Assembly: GCA_024397875.1 (NCBI GenBank)
Contig: CP073344.1
Span: forward strand, 2,409,001-2,473,000
From: Amphritea atlantica
Lineage (GTDB): Bacteria > Pseudomonadota > Gammaproteobacteria > Pseudomonadales > Balneatricaceae
DNA: 64,000 nucleotides
Direction: 5' to 3'
Of this stretch, positions 33,295 to 42,440 are shown piece after piece. The notes under the pieces were generated by a model that did not search any database, was not told the DNA's origin, and worked only from the letters and a program-made list of their open reading frames with translations. The number at the start of each line of letters is the position of its first letter. Position 1 is the stretch's first letter. A program made the translations under genes and the position numbers.

Positions 33295-34506
33295 TCAGGC
33301 GCGCGGTAAGCGCAGGGAGATGACAGCTGCAGTTGCCAGAAACAGCGCTGAAACCCAGAGACAGGCGGTTAAGCCGGCAATTTGAAACAGATAACCGGAC
33401 AGCACCGTGCCGATTAACCGTCCCATTGCATTGGCCATGTAGTAAAAACCAACATCCATTGACGCACCATCTTCCCGTGCATAGCTAACAATCAGATAGC
33501 TGTGAAGCGATGAGTTAATGGCAAACACGCCGCCAAAAATTAACAGCCCGGCCAGTAAAACGATATGCGGATAGACATTGTTTGTCAGCGACAGGGCAAT
33601 CAATACCGGCAACAGCAGCAACCCGGAGGCCCACAAAAACGCTTCTCGTCCACCGGGAAGCCGGCCAGAACGTTTACCCGTCAGGTAAGGCGCAATTGAC
33701 TGAATAATGCCATAACCGATTATCCAGAGTGCCAGAAAGCCCCCTACCGACCAGTGATCCCAGCCGAGAGTGCTGGCCAGATAGACCGGCAGCGCCACCA
33801 CAAACCAGACATCCCGGGCGCCAAACAGAAACATCCGCGCCGCCGACAGATAGTTAACCGCCCCACTTTTGGAAAATATCTGACTGAACCTAGGCTTGTT
33901 TTTTGCCCGGCCCAGATCCTCTTTCAACAACAGCAGGCTTAACAACCAGACAAGGCCCAGCGCAACCGCCATGACCAGTATTGCCCCCTGAAAGCCCAGC
34001 AGGGTGAGTAAAGCACCGCCCAGGAAAAAACCTGCGCCTTTCAGCGCATTCTTAGAGCCGGTGAGTATTGCCACCCACTTATACAGCGTGCCCTCAGCAT
34101 TGGCAGGAACCAGCTGTTTAACCGAGCTTTTGGCGCTCATCTTGTTGAGATCTTTGGCAATACCGGAAAGCGCCTGAGCCAGCATCACCCAGGGAACGGT
34201 GAGCATGGCAGCCGGGACTAACAACATACCCAACGCCACCACCTGCAGTGCCAGGCCGATGTTCATTGTTTTGTTTAACCCGATACGGGCACCCAGCCAG
34301 CCGCCAAACAAATTGGTAACAACACCGAAGAACTCATAAAACAGAAACAGCAGCGCGATTTCTAAGGGGCTGTAGCCAAGCTGGTGGAAATGCAGCACCA
34401 CCAGCATTCGCAGAGCCCCATCGGTCAGCGTGAACGCCCAGTAATTTCCGGTCACAATAAGGTACTGACGCAACTGCGGCGTCAGTCGGGATAAGACAGC
34501 GATCAC
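33295..34506 (-). CDS. arsJ: Organoarsenical efflux transporter ArsJ (MFS)
   Basis: A 403-residue major-facilitator protein with about 12 helices. Family landmarks are YWAFTLTDGALRMLVVLHFH at the N-terminus and ALSGIAKDLNKMSAKSSVK in the middle. ArsJ exports 1-arseno-3-phosphoglycerate made by the partner GAPDH; the compound hydrolyses outside, so the pair removes arsenate. It starts 3 bp after the GAPDH stop. Last gene of the arsR operon. Confidence 0.9.
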   Translation of the reverse strand: MIAVLSRLTPQLRQYLIVTGNYWAFTLTDGALRMLVVLHFHQLGYSPLEIALLFLFYEFFGVVTNLFGGWLGARIGLNKTMNIGLALQVVALGMLLVPAAMLTVPWVMLAQALSGIAKDLNKMSAKSSVKQLVPANAEGTLYKWVAILTGSKNALKGAGFFLGGALLTLLGFQGAILVMAVALGLVWLLSLLLLKEDLGRAKNKPRFSQIFSKSGAVNYLSAARMFLFGARDVWFVVALPVYLASTLGWDHWSVGGFLALWIIGYGIIQSIAPYLTGKRSGRLPGGREAFLWASGLLLLPVLIALSLTNNVYPHIVLLAGLLIFGGVFAINSSLHSYLIVSYAREDGASMDVGFYYMANAMGRLIGTVLSGYLFQIAGLTACLWVSALFLATAAVISLRLPRA

Positions 34507-34509
34507 CGT

Positions 34510-35514
34510 TTACTCCTGCCCGGCCACCATTCGCACCAGTTCTACGGTGCGGTTGGCATAGCCCCACTCATTGTCATACCAGAGATAGAGTTTCAGCTGA
34601 GTATCATTCACCACCATGGTCGAGAGAGCATCGACAATGCAGGAACGCGGATCGGTTTTATAATCGACCGATACCAGCGGGCGCTCTTCATAGCCGAGAA
34701 TACCCTGCAACTCAGTTTCAGCAGCCTGTTTCAGTAATTGATTAACCTCATTGACGGTGGTGCCTCGCTGCAACTCAAAGACACAATCGGTGATAGAAGC
34801 ATTCACCAGCGGTACCCGTACCGCATGACCATTCAGCTTGCCCTTCAGCTCTGGAAAGATATGTGTAATCGCGGTTGCCGAACCGGTTGTTGTGGGGATC
34901 AGGCTGCTGCCGCAGGCCCGTGCCCGGCGCAGATCTTTATGGGGCGCATCAAGAATGGTCTGAGTATTGGTAATATCGTGGATAGTGGTCATTGAACCGT
35001 GCTTTATGCCCAGTGTCTCGTGGATCACCTTCACCGCCGGAGCCAGACAGTTAGTTGTGCAGGAAGCCGCGGTCACAATAGGATGGATCGATTTATCATA
35101 GAGGTGGTGATTCACCCCCATCACAACGTTAAGAACGCCCTCCTCTTTGACCGGAGCGGTGACCACGACCCGTTTAACTCCCTGATCGAGATAGGGCTGT
35201 AGCTTCTCCTTGCTCTTCATTACCCCGGAGGCTTCAATCACGATATCGCAACCGGACCAGTCGGTGTCCTCAATCGCTCTGTTTTGAGTACACTGCAACG
35301 ACTTATCGCCGATCAGCATCATACTGCCTTCGGCCCTTGCTTCATGCTGCCAGATACCGTGAACGGAATCGAAGCTCAGCAAATGCGCCAGGGTCGTTGC
35401 ATCACCCGCCGGATCATTAATCTGCACAAACTCCAGTTCCGGCCAGCCCCAGGCTGCCCGCAAAGCCAACCGTCCCATCCGGCCAAAGCCGTTAATACCT
35501 ACTTTAATCGCCAC
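34510..35514 (-). CDS. ArsJ-associated glyceraldehyde-3-phosphate dehydrogenase
   Basis: A 334-residue GAPDH with N-terminal NAD fold [17 protein letters not shown], catalytic [19 protein letters not shown] and C-terminal [16 protein letters not shown]. In ars operons this enzyme uses arsenate in place of phosphate to form 1-arseno-3-phosphoglycerate, which ArsJ exports. It starts with GTG, with GGGGAG 8 nt upstream. Tight coupling to arsJ (3-bp gap) distinguishes it from a housekeeping GapA. Confidence 0.92.
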   Translation of the reverse strand: MAIKVGINGFGRMGRLALRAAWGWPELEFVQINDPAGDATTLAHLLSFDSVHGIWQHEARAEGSMMLIGDKSLQCTQNRAIEDTDWSGCDIVIEASGVMKSKEKLQPYLDQGVKRVVVTAPVKEEGVLNVVMGVNHHLYDKSIHPIVTAASCTTNCLAPAVKVIHETLGIKHGSMTTIHDITNTQTILDAPHKDLRRARACGSSLIPTTTGSATAITHIFPELKGKLNGHAVRVPLVNASITDCVFELQRGTTVNEVNQLLKQAAETELQGILGYEERPLVSVDYKTDPRSCIVDALSTMVVNDTQLKLYLWYDNEWGYANRTVELVRMVAGQE

Positions 35515-35587
35515 CCTTTACACTCCCCTATCAACTAGCCGACAGTGCTACTTTTCTGTCAGTTTTTCTGCTTTATATCTCAACGGT

Positions 35588-35824
35588 TCAACTCTGAAGC
35601 CAGGTTGTAATATCCGCCTGGGTCGGAATACTACCGCTGTGTACCAACTGTTCATCGACCACTACAGCCGGTGTACGCATCACGCCATACCCCATGATCA
35701 CCTGAACATCGCTCTCTTTCTCAACGGCTGCTTCCACACCCAGCTCAGCTGCCAGCTTCTCGATCAGCTCAGCTGTTTTGACGCATTTACTGCAACCACT
35801 GCCCAACACTTTGATATTTTTCAT
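35588..35824 (-). CDS. Thioredoxin-like redox-active disulphide protein
   Basis: A 78-residue glutaredoxin/thioredoxin-fold protein of the redox-active disulphide 2 type, with the CxxC site VLGSGCSKCVKTAEL and cis-Pro loop GVMRTPAVVVDEQ. AAGGAG precedes the ATG at 35824; the longer 35848 start is not needed. It sits between the permease and GAPDH genes of the arsenic operon, with a 36-bp gap after the permease. It may reduce or hold arsenicals for the permease, an inference from repeated co-occurrence of this pair. Confidence 0.85.
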   Translation of the reverse strand: MKNIKVLGSGCSKCVKTAELIEKLAAELGVEAAVEKESDVQVIMGYGVMRTPAVVVDEQLVHSGSIPTQADITTWLQS

Positions 35825-35860
35825 AACGCACTCCTTGGATTTCATCACGCCATCTGAAGG

Positions 35861-36850
35861 TCATAACACCGGAAAAAGAAAATTAAAGATCCAGCCGATC
35901 AGGGTGAATGCAAACAGCAACATGGCAAACAGAATCGCCAGTAACCGCCACTGCATCACCTGCTTCAGCAAAATAAATTCAGGAAAACTGGCCGCCACGG
36001 TACTCATACAGAATGCCAGAGTCGTTCCTATCGGCAAGCCATTGGTAATCAGACTTTCCATCACCGGAATGACCCCGGTCGCATTTGAGTACAGAGGGAT
36101 GCCCAACCCCACAGCCGCAGGCACTGTCCACCACTGACCATCTCCCAGATGGGTTTCTATCCAGCCGTCCGGAACAAAGCCATGCAGCGCGGCCCCCAGG
36201 CCCACACCGATAATCACCCATTTCCACACCCGGCCAAAGATCTCCAGGGTTTCATCCCGGGCGAACTGATGTCGTTCTGTCAGCGACAGTGCTTCGACAG
36301 CAGCAGTGCCCGTGGGGCTGTTTTTTCGCCCCTGCTCCAGCGCCTTTGCCGCGAATGACTGTAGCCAGCGCTCCGCCCGAATCGCATCGAGAAAAAAACC
36401 ACCGGCAATCCCCACCGCCATACCGACGACAATATAGACCACGGTAAACTTCCACCCCAACAGACTGAGCAACAGCAGTACCGCGACCTCATTAATCAGT
36501 GGCGAGGTCAGCAAAAACGCCATTGTGATCCCCACCGGAATACCGGCAGAGGTAAATCCCAGAAACACCGGGATACTGGAACAGGAGCAGAATGGTGTGA
36601 CCGCGCCAAACCCGGCCCCCATCAGATAACCTGCACCGCGATGCTTTCCTGCCAGGAAGTCCCGGACCCGTTCGACATTCAGTGAAGCCCGTAACAGGGC
36701 GATAAAATAGATCATCACCACCAGAAGCACGAAGATTTTAGATGTATCTTCGACAAAAAAATGCAGCGCCTGTCCCATTTTCTTTTCTGCTGACAGGCCA
36801 GCAAGATCGTAGATCAGCCAGTTCGCTAACTGGGTAAATATCTCAAACAT
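35861..36850 (-). CDS. ArsP/YraQ-type permease (DUF318)
   Basis: A 329-residue membrane protein with about eight to ten helices. The cysteine-rich motif GAVTPFCSCSSIPVFLGFTS is typical of the permease family that contains ArsP, where such cysteines bind trivalent organoarsenicals. The second half repeats the motif region with GIPLYSNATGVIPVMESLI. GGAAGAGGGAG lies upstream of the ATG. It is the second gene of the ars operon, 21 bp after arsR. Export of methylated or other trivalent arsenic species is likely, but the exact substrate is not fixed by sequence. Confidence 0.82.
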   Translation of the reverse strand: MFEIFTQLANWLIYDLAGLSAEKKMGQALHFFVEDTSKIFVLLVVMIYFIALLRASLNVERVRDFLAGKHRGAGYLMGAGFGAVTPFCSCSSIPVFLGFTSAGIPVGITMAFLLTSPLINEVAVLLLLSLLGWKFTVVYIVVGMAVGIAGGFFLDAIRAERWLQSFAAKALEQGRKNSPTGTAAVEALSLTERHQFARDETLEIFGRVWKWVIIGVGLGAALHGFVPDGWIETHLGDGQWWTVPAAVGLGIPLYSNATGVIPVMESLITNGLPIGTTLAFCMSTVAASFPEFILLKQVMQWRLLAILFAMLLFAFTLIGWIFNFLFPVL

Positions 36851-36871
36851 AATGCTCCCTCTTCCTGTTAC

Positions 36872-37216
36872 TCAGCAGGATTTTTTGCTTCGGTCCGGAC
36901 GGTCATCCATCTGATCTAAGCGCATTTTTTCCACTGTCAGATAATCTTTGTTAGTCACCAGGGTTTCCCAGAGCACATTGCGACACCAACCAGGAAGATC
37001 AGGATTGAGCCGGTAGAAAACCCATTGCCCATGGCGATGATCAGACAGTAAACCGGCCTTTTTTAACTGGGCAAGGTGACGGGAGACCTTTGGCTGACTC
37101 AGCTCAAGGGCGGCCATCAGCTCACAAACACACAACTCTTTTTTCTGCTTAATCAGCAGAACAGACTTAAGCCGTGTTTCATCAGCAAGGCATTTAAACA
37201 GATCGACAGGATTCAT
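36872..37216 (-). CDS. arsR: Arsenic-responsive ArsR repressor
   Basis: A 114-residue winged-helix repressor. The As(III)-binding motif KELCVCELMAAL holds the two classic cysteines next to the recognition helix LSQPKVSRHLAQLKKAGLL. A further Cys pair lies near the C-terminus (WCRNVL, SKKSC). The ATG at 37216 is chosen over an in-frame TTG at 37231. No Shine-Dalgarno is visible and a TATATT box lies about 9 nt upstream, so the mRNA may have a very short leader. It controls the four downstream genes and itself through the palindrome at 37235-37260. Confidence 0.9.
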   Translation of the reverse strand: MNPVDLFKCLADETRLKSVLLIKQKKELCVCELMAALELSQPKVSRHLAQLKKAGLLSDHRHGQWVFYRLNPDLPGWCRNVLWETLVTNKDYLTVEKMRLDQMDDRPDRSKKSC

Positions 37217-37234
37217 AATAAATATAACCAAAAC

Positions 37235-37260
37235 CGTATATATGGTTAATCATATATACG
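37235..37260. promoter_or_regulatory. ArsR operator palindrome
   Basis: CGTATATATG-GTTAAT-CATATATACG is a perfect 10-bp inverted repeat with a 6-nt spacer, 19 bp upstream of the arsR ATG, in the expected promoter position. Confidence 0.8.
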
Positions 37261-37370
37261 ACACAACCGATATGAAAGTGAATAGTTGATGAATTCACCT
37301 CTGAATAACTACATCTTGACCCCAATCATTTTGCAGAGCATTCGTTGTGTTATTCTCAGCAGCTCACTTT

Positions 37371-38084
37371 ATGTCGGATCAATTCATGCATTCCCAGAAA
37401 CAGCCACCGGTGCTGCGCGCATCTGCAAGTGCCGTTACAGAGCAGATCAAACCAAACCCACCGGGCCAGCTGAAGGCGACGTCAACGGATGAAACACTGG
37501 TCTATCAGATCGATAATAACCTCTATATCAATCTGACAGACCGCTGCACCCTGGCGTGCCAGTTTTGCCCCAAACACAATGGCTGCACCGAGGTAAAAGG
37601 TTATGATCTGACGCTGGAGGTCAGACCTCCGGCACAGCAGATCATCGATCTGATCGGTGATCCGAAACAGTATGACTGCGTGGTATTCTGCGGCTATGGC
37701 GAACCGACGCTGCGTCTCAAACCGTTACTGGAGATTGCCCACTGGATTAAGGCAAATGGCGGAAACACCCGTTTGAATACCGATGGCTTAGGTAATCTGG
37801 TGAATAAACGTAATATTTTGCCCGAACTCAGCGAGTGTATCGACGCCCTGTCTGTTTCGCTTAACGCCCACAACGAAGCGGTTTATATCCGCCACTGCCA
37901 GCCGGCTCTGAACGGCTCTTATGAAGCGATGCTTGAGTTTGTTGCGCTGGCCCCCGAATACATCAGTGATGTCAGTGCCAGTGCAATCAACGGACTGGAG
38001 GGCGTAGATATTGATGCCTGCAGAGCGCTTGCGGAACAGCGCGGCGTAAAATTCAAACAACGGGAGCTGGATGTGGTGGGTTAG
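37371..38084 (+). CDS. Radical SAM protein, TatD-associated type
   Basis: A 237-residue protein from the ATG at 37371; a GTG at 37347 and an ATG at 37386 are also possible and no start has a Shine-Dalgarno. The radical SAM cluster motif is YINLTDRCTLACQFCPKHNG (C-x3-C-x2-C), followed by VVFCGYGEPTLRLKPLLEI and NTDGLGN. The sequence pattern is that of small radical SAM proteins often found next to TatD nucleases; none is adjacent here. The reaction is unknown. The N-terminal 45 residues look unstructured and may not be translated. Confidence 0.75.
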   Translation: MSDQFMHSQKQPPVLRASASAVTEQIKPNPPGQLKATSTDETLVYQIDNNLYINLTDRCTLACQFCPKHNGCTEVKGYDLTLEVRPPAQQIIDLIGDPKQYDCVVFCGYGEPTLRLKPLLEIAHWIKANGGNTRLNTDGLGNLVNKRNILPELSECIDALSVSLNAHNEAVYIRHCQPALNGSYEAMLEFVALAPEYISDVSASAINGLEGVDIDACRALAEQRGVKFKQRELDVVG

Positions 38085-38221
38085 GTGTTAACCACCTCTG
38101 CTAAACCTTTCTTGCTATACCGCTGAACAAACGCTACTGAGACAACATTCCTGGCGCTATAGGCCTTCCCCGCCAAGTAGCCTGTGCCAGCTCGCACCCG
38201 GACTGGCCTTGCTGCATCATT

Positions 38222-38263
38222 CCCTTAGCCCCCCTTAGCACCCCCCTTAGAACTTTCCCTTAG
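38222..38263. repeat. Irregular CCCTTAG repeats
   Basis: CCCTTAG occurs at 38222, 38232, 38244 and 38257, with spacings of 10, 12 and 13 bp, in noncoding sequence. The last two copies share CCCTTAGAAC. Confidence 0.7.
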
Positions 38264-38345
38264 AACATCGCTGAAAAACAATAACGCCCTTTCACTCAGC
38301 TGATGATATTGAGGGACGACACAGCAGCACGGCATTATGAAAAAT

Positions 38346-38373
38346 AAAAAAAGCCCCTCACAGAGAGGGGCTG
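38346..38373 (-). terminator. Terminator of putA
   Basis: The minus strand has AGCCCCTC-TCTGT-GAGGGGCT followed by seven T, a strong rho-independent signal, though 130 nt past the stop. Confidence 0.8.
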
Positions 38374-38503
38374 AAAGAAGCCGGTGATAGAAACACACTA
38401 TGCCGACAGATGACAATCCCGCGGAGAGAGGATTGCAGAGGTGAAGTAACCCGGCAATACAGCCGGATTACTTCACTGAGAGATCGATTGTCCGGGCTGA
38501 GAA

Positions 38504-41500
38504 TTACTCAGACGCGGCGATCAGGCTTGCGTTACCCCCGGCGGCGGTGGTATCGATACAGAGATGACGTTCCAGGGTGAAGCGCTCAGCAGCGTTGCGC
38601 TCAGTAATCAGCGGCAACAGCACCCCGTCACGGGAGGCCAACGCGATACGATAAGCCTTCAGAACCGCTGGCTCTGCGCAACTGGCAACCGCAGCAAAAC
38701 CGGTCACCGAGGCCAGTGCCTGTGGCTGCAGCAACCCACTGATGGCACGCACCGGCAAACCGCTGGCAATAGCAGCCTGACACTCAGCTTCAGCGCCCGG
38801 AGCGATAACAACAACCGCATTACCCTGTGACAGAGCCAATACTGCATGGTGCATAGCGCTTTTCAGATCGGGGCCCAGGCAGAGTACGGTACCTCTGGCA
38901 TGCGTGGAAAGCACATTCAGCTCACCGGTCGGTCCGGGCATAGGCTGGGCAGCATGCTCTAAGGAAGAGAACAGAATGTCCATCCCGGAAAACAGCTCCT
39001 TAAGCTTGCCAAGCCGGCCTGAGTCCAGTCCCCACTTACTGTTATCCAGACTATCAATGGCTGACTGCAATGTCCCCGCTGCGACAGCCGGAACCAGATC
39101 AGACGAAACCGGCGCCGCAGATTCGGTCTGCATAAAGCGTTTCACATATTCTGGACCGCCCGCTTTGGGTCCGGTGCCAGACAAGCCTTCGCCACCAAAT
39201 GGCTGGGAACCGACAATCGCACCGATCTGGTTGCGGTTAACATAGATGTTACCCACCTTGATACGATTGCAGATCTGAGCAACACGATTATCAACCCGTG
39301 TGTGCAGACCAAAGGTCAGTCCATAACCGGTGGCATTAATCGTATCGACAACTTTATTGATATTGCCCGCCTCAAAGGTGACAACATGCAGAACCGGCCC
39401 GAAGATCTCCTCTTCCAGTTCAGAAATGCTGTCCAGCTTAATCACGGTTGGCGCTACAAACAGCCCCTTTTCCGGAGTTGCCAGGGATTTCAGGACCCGT
39501 CCTTTAGCTGCATATTTGGCACAATGCGCTTCGATCTTAGCTTTTGCGGTTGCATCAATCACCGGACCAACGTCTGTGCTCAGCAGGGCCGGATTATCCA
39601 GACGCAGCTCGTCCATCGCGCCAAACAGCATCTCCAGCAGATTCTCCGCAATATCTTTCTGCAGATAGAGAACCCGCAGGGCAGAACAACGCTGCCCCGC
39701 ACTCTGGAAAGAGGAAGCCAGAACATCACGTACCACCTGCTCGGGCAGTGCCGTGGAGTCGACAATCATCGCATTCATTCCACCGGTTTCAGCCACCAGG
39801 GGTGCCTCAGGCGCCATATTCTCAGCCATCACCCGGTTGATACGCTGAGCCGTCACTGTCGATCCGGTAAAGCAAACACCGGCAATACGACTGTCAGAGG
39901 TCAGCGGCGCACCGACAGCAACACCACTACCCGGCAATAACTGGATTACATCCGCCGGAATCCCAGCTTCATGCATCAGTTCGACGGCCCGGGCAGCGAT
40001 CAGAGGCGTCTGGTCCGCGGGCTTAGCCAGCACAGCATTACCTGCAGCAATAGCGGCCAGCACCTGACCGGAGAAGATCGCCAGAGGGAAGTTCCAGGGC
40101 GAGATACAGGTAATCACACCGCGGGCTTCGCCCGCCGCTGCATTACGCTCAGCTTCATTGGCGTAAAATCTTGCAAAATCAACCGCTTCACGCACTTCAC
40201 CCACCGCGTCAAGCAGGGTCTTTCCCGCTTCACGGGTCGCCAGGGTAAACAACTCAGGAGCATTCTGTTCAAACAGATCGGCGACGTTGCGCAGACAAGC
40301 CGCACGCTCTGCAGCACTTTTCTGAGACCAGCTTTTATATCCCTGCTGAGCCGCTACAATTGCAGTTTCAATATCATCCGCGGATGCAGTCACGACCTGA
40401 CCGACACAATCTTCAGGTATCGCAGGGTTATTGATTGAACTGGTATCACCGCCCTGGGCTGCGCCAGAAATCATCGGCGCAGCGTTCCACTGTGCAGTTT
40501 TAAATTCAGCCTGCTGCGCTTCAAGCTCAGCCACCTCTACCGGATCGGTAATATCCCAGCCCTTGGCATTTTTACGCTTTTCACCAAACAGCTCAGCCGG
40601 ACGTGATATCGCCGTGCTGCTGATATTATCACCCATCGCATCAACAACAGCGAAAGGATCACGGGCAATATCTTCCGGTTTAATACGGGTATCTACAATC
40701 TGGTTGACGAAGGAACTGTTAGCACCGTTTTCCAGCAGGCGACGTACCAGATAAGCCAGCAGATCACGGTGGGCACCCACAGGTGCATAGATACGGCAAC
40801 GGGTACCTTCACCTTTCAGTACCGTGTCGTGCAGAGACTCACCCATACCGTGAAGACGCTGAAACTCAAACTGTTTGTTATCCAGGTTACGGGCCAGATG
40901 CAGAATACCGGAAACTGAGTGAGCATTGTGGGTGGCAAACTGAGGATAGATGCGATCGGTCATCGCCAATAGTTTTTCAGCACAGCACAGATAGGACACA
41001 TCGGAGTTCACCTTACGGGTGAATACCGGAAAACCATCCAGACCCATTTCCTGAGAACGTTTGATCTCAGCATCCCAATAAGCACCTTTCACCAGACGGA
41101 CCATGATTTTCCGATCCAGACGGGTTGCCAGGGCATAGAGCCAGTCGAGTACAAAAGAGGCTCGGGGGCCAAATGCCTGTACCACAATACCAAAGCCATC
41201 CCAGCCTGCCAGCGCATCATCAGACAGAACTGCCTCAATAATATCCAGCGACAGATCCAGCCGGTCCTGCTCTTCAGCATCGATATTAAAGCCCATGTTG
41301 GCTTCTTTAGCCTGCAGCGCCAGCGTTTTGGTCCGCTCAACCAGTTCGGTCATAACACGCTCTTTCTGACCAAATTCATAACGGGCATGCAACGCCGACA
41401 GCTTTACCGAAATCCCCGGATTCATGCGGATATCAGAGTGGATGCACGCAGGTGTCAGCTTACCGATAGCGACACTGTATGCCTGGTGATACCGCAGTGC

Positions 41501-42127
41501 ATCAGCATCAGTACGCGCCGCTTCACCGAGCATATCGTAGGAATAAGAGTAGCCCTGTTTTTCCAGTTTACGGGCATTTTTGGTCGCCTCTTCGATGGTA
41601 CGGCCCAACACGAACTGACGTCCCAGCTCTTTCATTGCCTGACCCACGGCAGTACGCACCACCGGCTCACCCAGACGCTTAACCATGCCGCGCAGAGTCT
41701 GCGTTACACCCTTATCTTCGGTTGGAGCGATCAGTTTACCGGTGAGCAATAACGCCCAGGTAGAAGAGTTAACCAATGAGGATTTAGATTTACCCAGATG
41801 CTCTCCCCAGTTACCTGAGGCCACTTTATCTTCGATCAGGGCATCAATTGTCATTGAATCCGGCACCCGCAGCAGTGCTTCAGCCAGACACATCAGAGCA
41901 ACACCCTCTTTGGTGGTCAGACCGTACTCACCCAGAAATTTTTCCATCATTGAAGGCGAACTTTCATTACGAACGGTGGTTACCAGTTGCGCTGCATTGG
42001 CAGAGATCTGTTTACGATCTTCTGCTGTCATACGTGCATTTGCCATAAGACCACGAATAACCTGGGTCTCGTTCGCAAGGTAGTGCTGTCGTATTTCTGT
42101 ACGGCACTGGTCAGTTGTTTTTGTCAT
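38504..42127 (-). CDS. putA: Bifunctional proline dehydrogenase / P5C dehydrogenase
   Basis: A 1207-residue PutA that oxidises proline to glutamate. The FAD-dependent PRODH barrel spans about residues 180-490 (VKLSALHARYE, MVRLVKGAYWDAEIKRSQ, FATHNAHSV). The NAD-dependent P5CDH spans about 560-1010 with Cys814 in SAGQRCSALRV and Glu in VAETGGMNAMIV. A C-terminal ALDH-like fold follows to the end. The N-terminus lacks the ribbon-helix-helix DNA-binding domain of enterobacterial PutA, so it cannot autoregulate; the nearby Lrp protein is the likely regulator. AAGGTG lies before the ATG. putP is directly upstream on the same strand but separated by a terminator. Confidence 0.95.
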   Translation of the reverse strand: MTKTTDQCRTEIRQHYLANETQVIRGLMANARMTAEDRKQISANAAQLVTTVRNESSPSMMEKFLGEYGLTTKEGVALMCLAEALLRVPDSMTIDALIEDKVASGNWGEHLGKSKSSLVNSSTWALLLTGKLIAPTEDKGVTQTLRGMVKRLGEPVVRTAVGQAMKELGRQFVLGRTIEEATKNARKLEKQGYSYSYDMLGEAARTDADALRYHQAYSVAIGKLTPACIHSDIRMNPGISVKLSALHARYEFGQKERVMTELVERTKTLALQAKEANMGFNIDAEEQDRLDLSLDIIEAVLSDDALAGWDGFGIVVQAFGPRASFVLDWLYALATRLDRKIMVRLVKGAYWDAEIKRSQEMGLDGFPVFTRKVNSDVSYLCCAEKLLAMTDRIYPQFATHNAHSVSGILHLARNLDNKQFEFQRLHGMGESLHDTVLKGEGTRCRIYAPVGAHRDLLAYLVRRLLENGANSSFVNQIVDTRIKPEDIARDPFAVVDAMGDNISSTAISRPAELFGEKRKNAKGWDITDPVEVAELEAQQAEFKTAQWNAAPMISGAAQGGDTSSINNPAIPEDCVGQVVTASADDIETAIVAAQQGYKSWSQKSAAERAACLRNVADLFEQNAPELFTLATREAGKTLLDAVGEVREAVDFARFYANEAERNAAAGEARGVITCISPWNFPLAIFSGQVLAAIAAGNAVLAKPADQTPLIAARAVELMHEAGIPADVIQLLPGSGVAVGAPLTSDSRIAGVCFTGSTVTAQRINRVMAENMAPEAPLVAETGGMNAMIVDSTALPEQVVRDVLASSFQSAGQRCSALRVLYLQKDIAENLLEMLFGAMDELRLDNPALLSTDVGPVIDATAKAKIEAHCAKYAAKGRVLKSLATPEKGLFVAPTVIKLDSISELEEEIFGPVLHVVTFEAGNINKVVDTINATGYGLTFGLHTRVDNRVAQICNRIKVGNIYVNRNQIGAIVGSQPFGGEGLSGTGPKAGGPEYVKRFMQTESAAPVSSDLVPAVAAGTLQSAIDSLDNSKWGLDSGRLGKLKELFSGMDILFSSLEHAAQPMPGPTGELNVLSTHARGTVLCLGPDLKSAMHHAVLALSQGNAVVVIAPGAEAECQAAIASGLPVRAISGLLQPQALASVTGFAAVASCAEPAVLKAYRIALASRDGVLLPLITERNAAERFTLERHLCIDTTAAGGNASLIAASE

Positions 42128-42440
42128 AGTTTCACCTTCTTAAAAAATCCGCTTGAAAACAGCCCGGCTCTGATTGTAGTTCTGGTTCTGCTGTTTGCTT
42201 ATTTACCCGTTTTGATTGCAATAACGATTCATGTACCCCATTCTAAACAGTCCCATAAAGTCGTTTTCACTATAAATTTATAATATTTGAACAATTAGTA
42301 TTATTTTTAACAGATATTTAAAACCAAGCTAATATTTAGTTAAAAAATTTAGACGATTTACAAAAATTCAGCCGCCAAAATAAGAACATGACAGACATAA
42401 AAAAAGCCCCTAATGGGGCTTTTATGTAGCAATGATAAGT
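42128..42440. other. 313-bp spacer, putA promoter and putP terminator
   Basis: Very AT-rich between 42260 and 42370, suited to promoter and Lrp binding for putA. No ORF is seen. The putP terminator occupies 42395-42427. Confidence 0.6.
42395..42427. terminator. Terminator of putP
   Basis: AAAAGCCCC-TAAT-GGGGCTTTT is a 9-bp perfect stem within ACAT/ATGT flanks, 14 nt past the putP stop, with a T-run on the minus strand. Confidence 0.85.

Larger units (their letters stand above)
38085..38503. other. 419-bp spacer between radical SAM gene and putA
   Basis: It contains four spaced CCCTTAG repeats (38222-38263) and the putA terminator. No ORF with coding character is visible. Confidence 0.6.
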
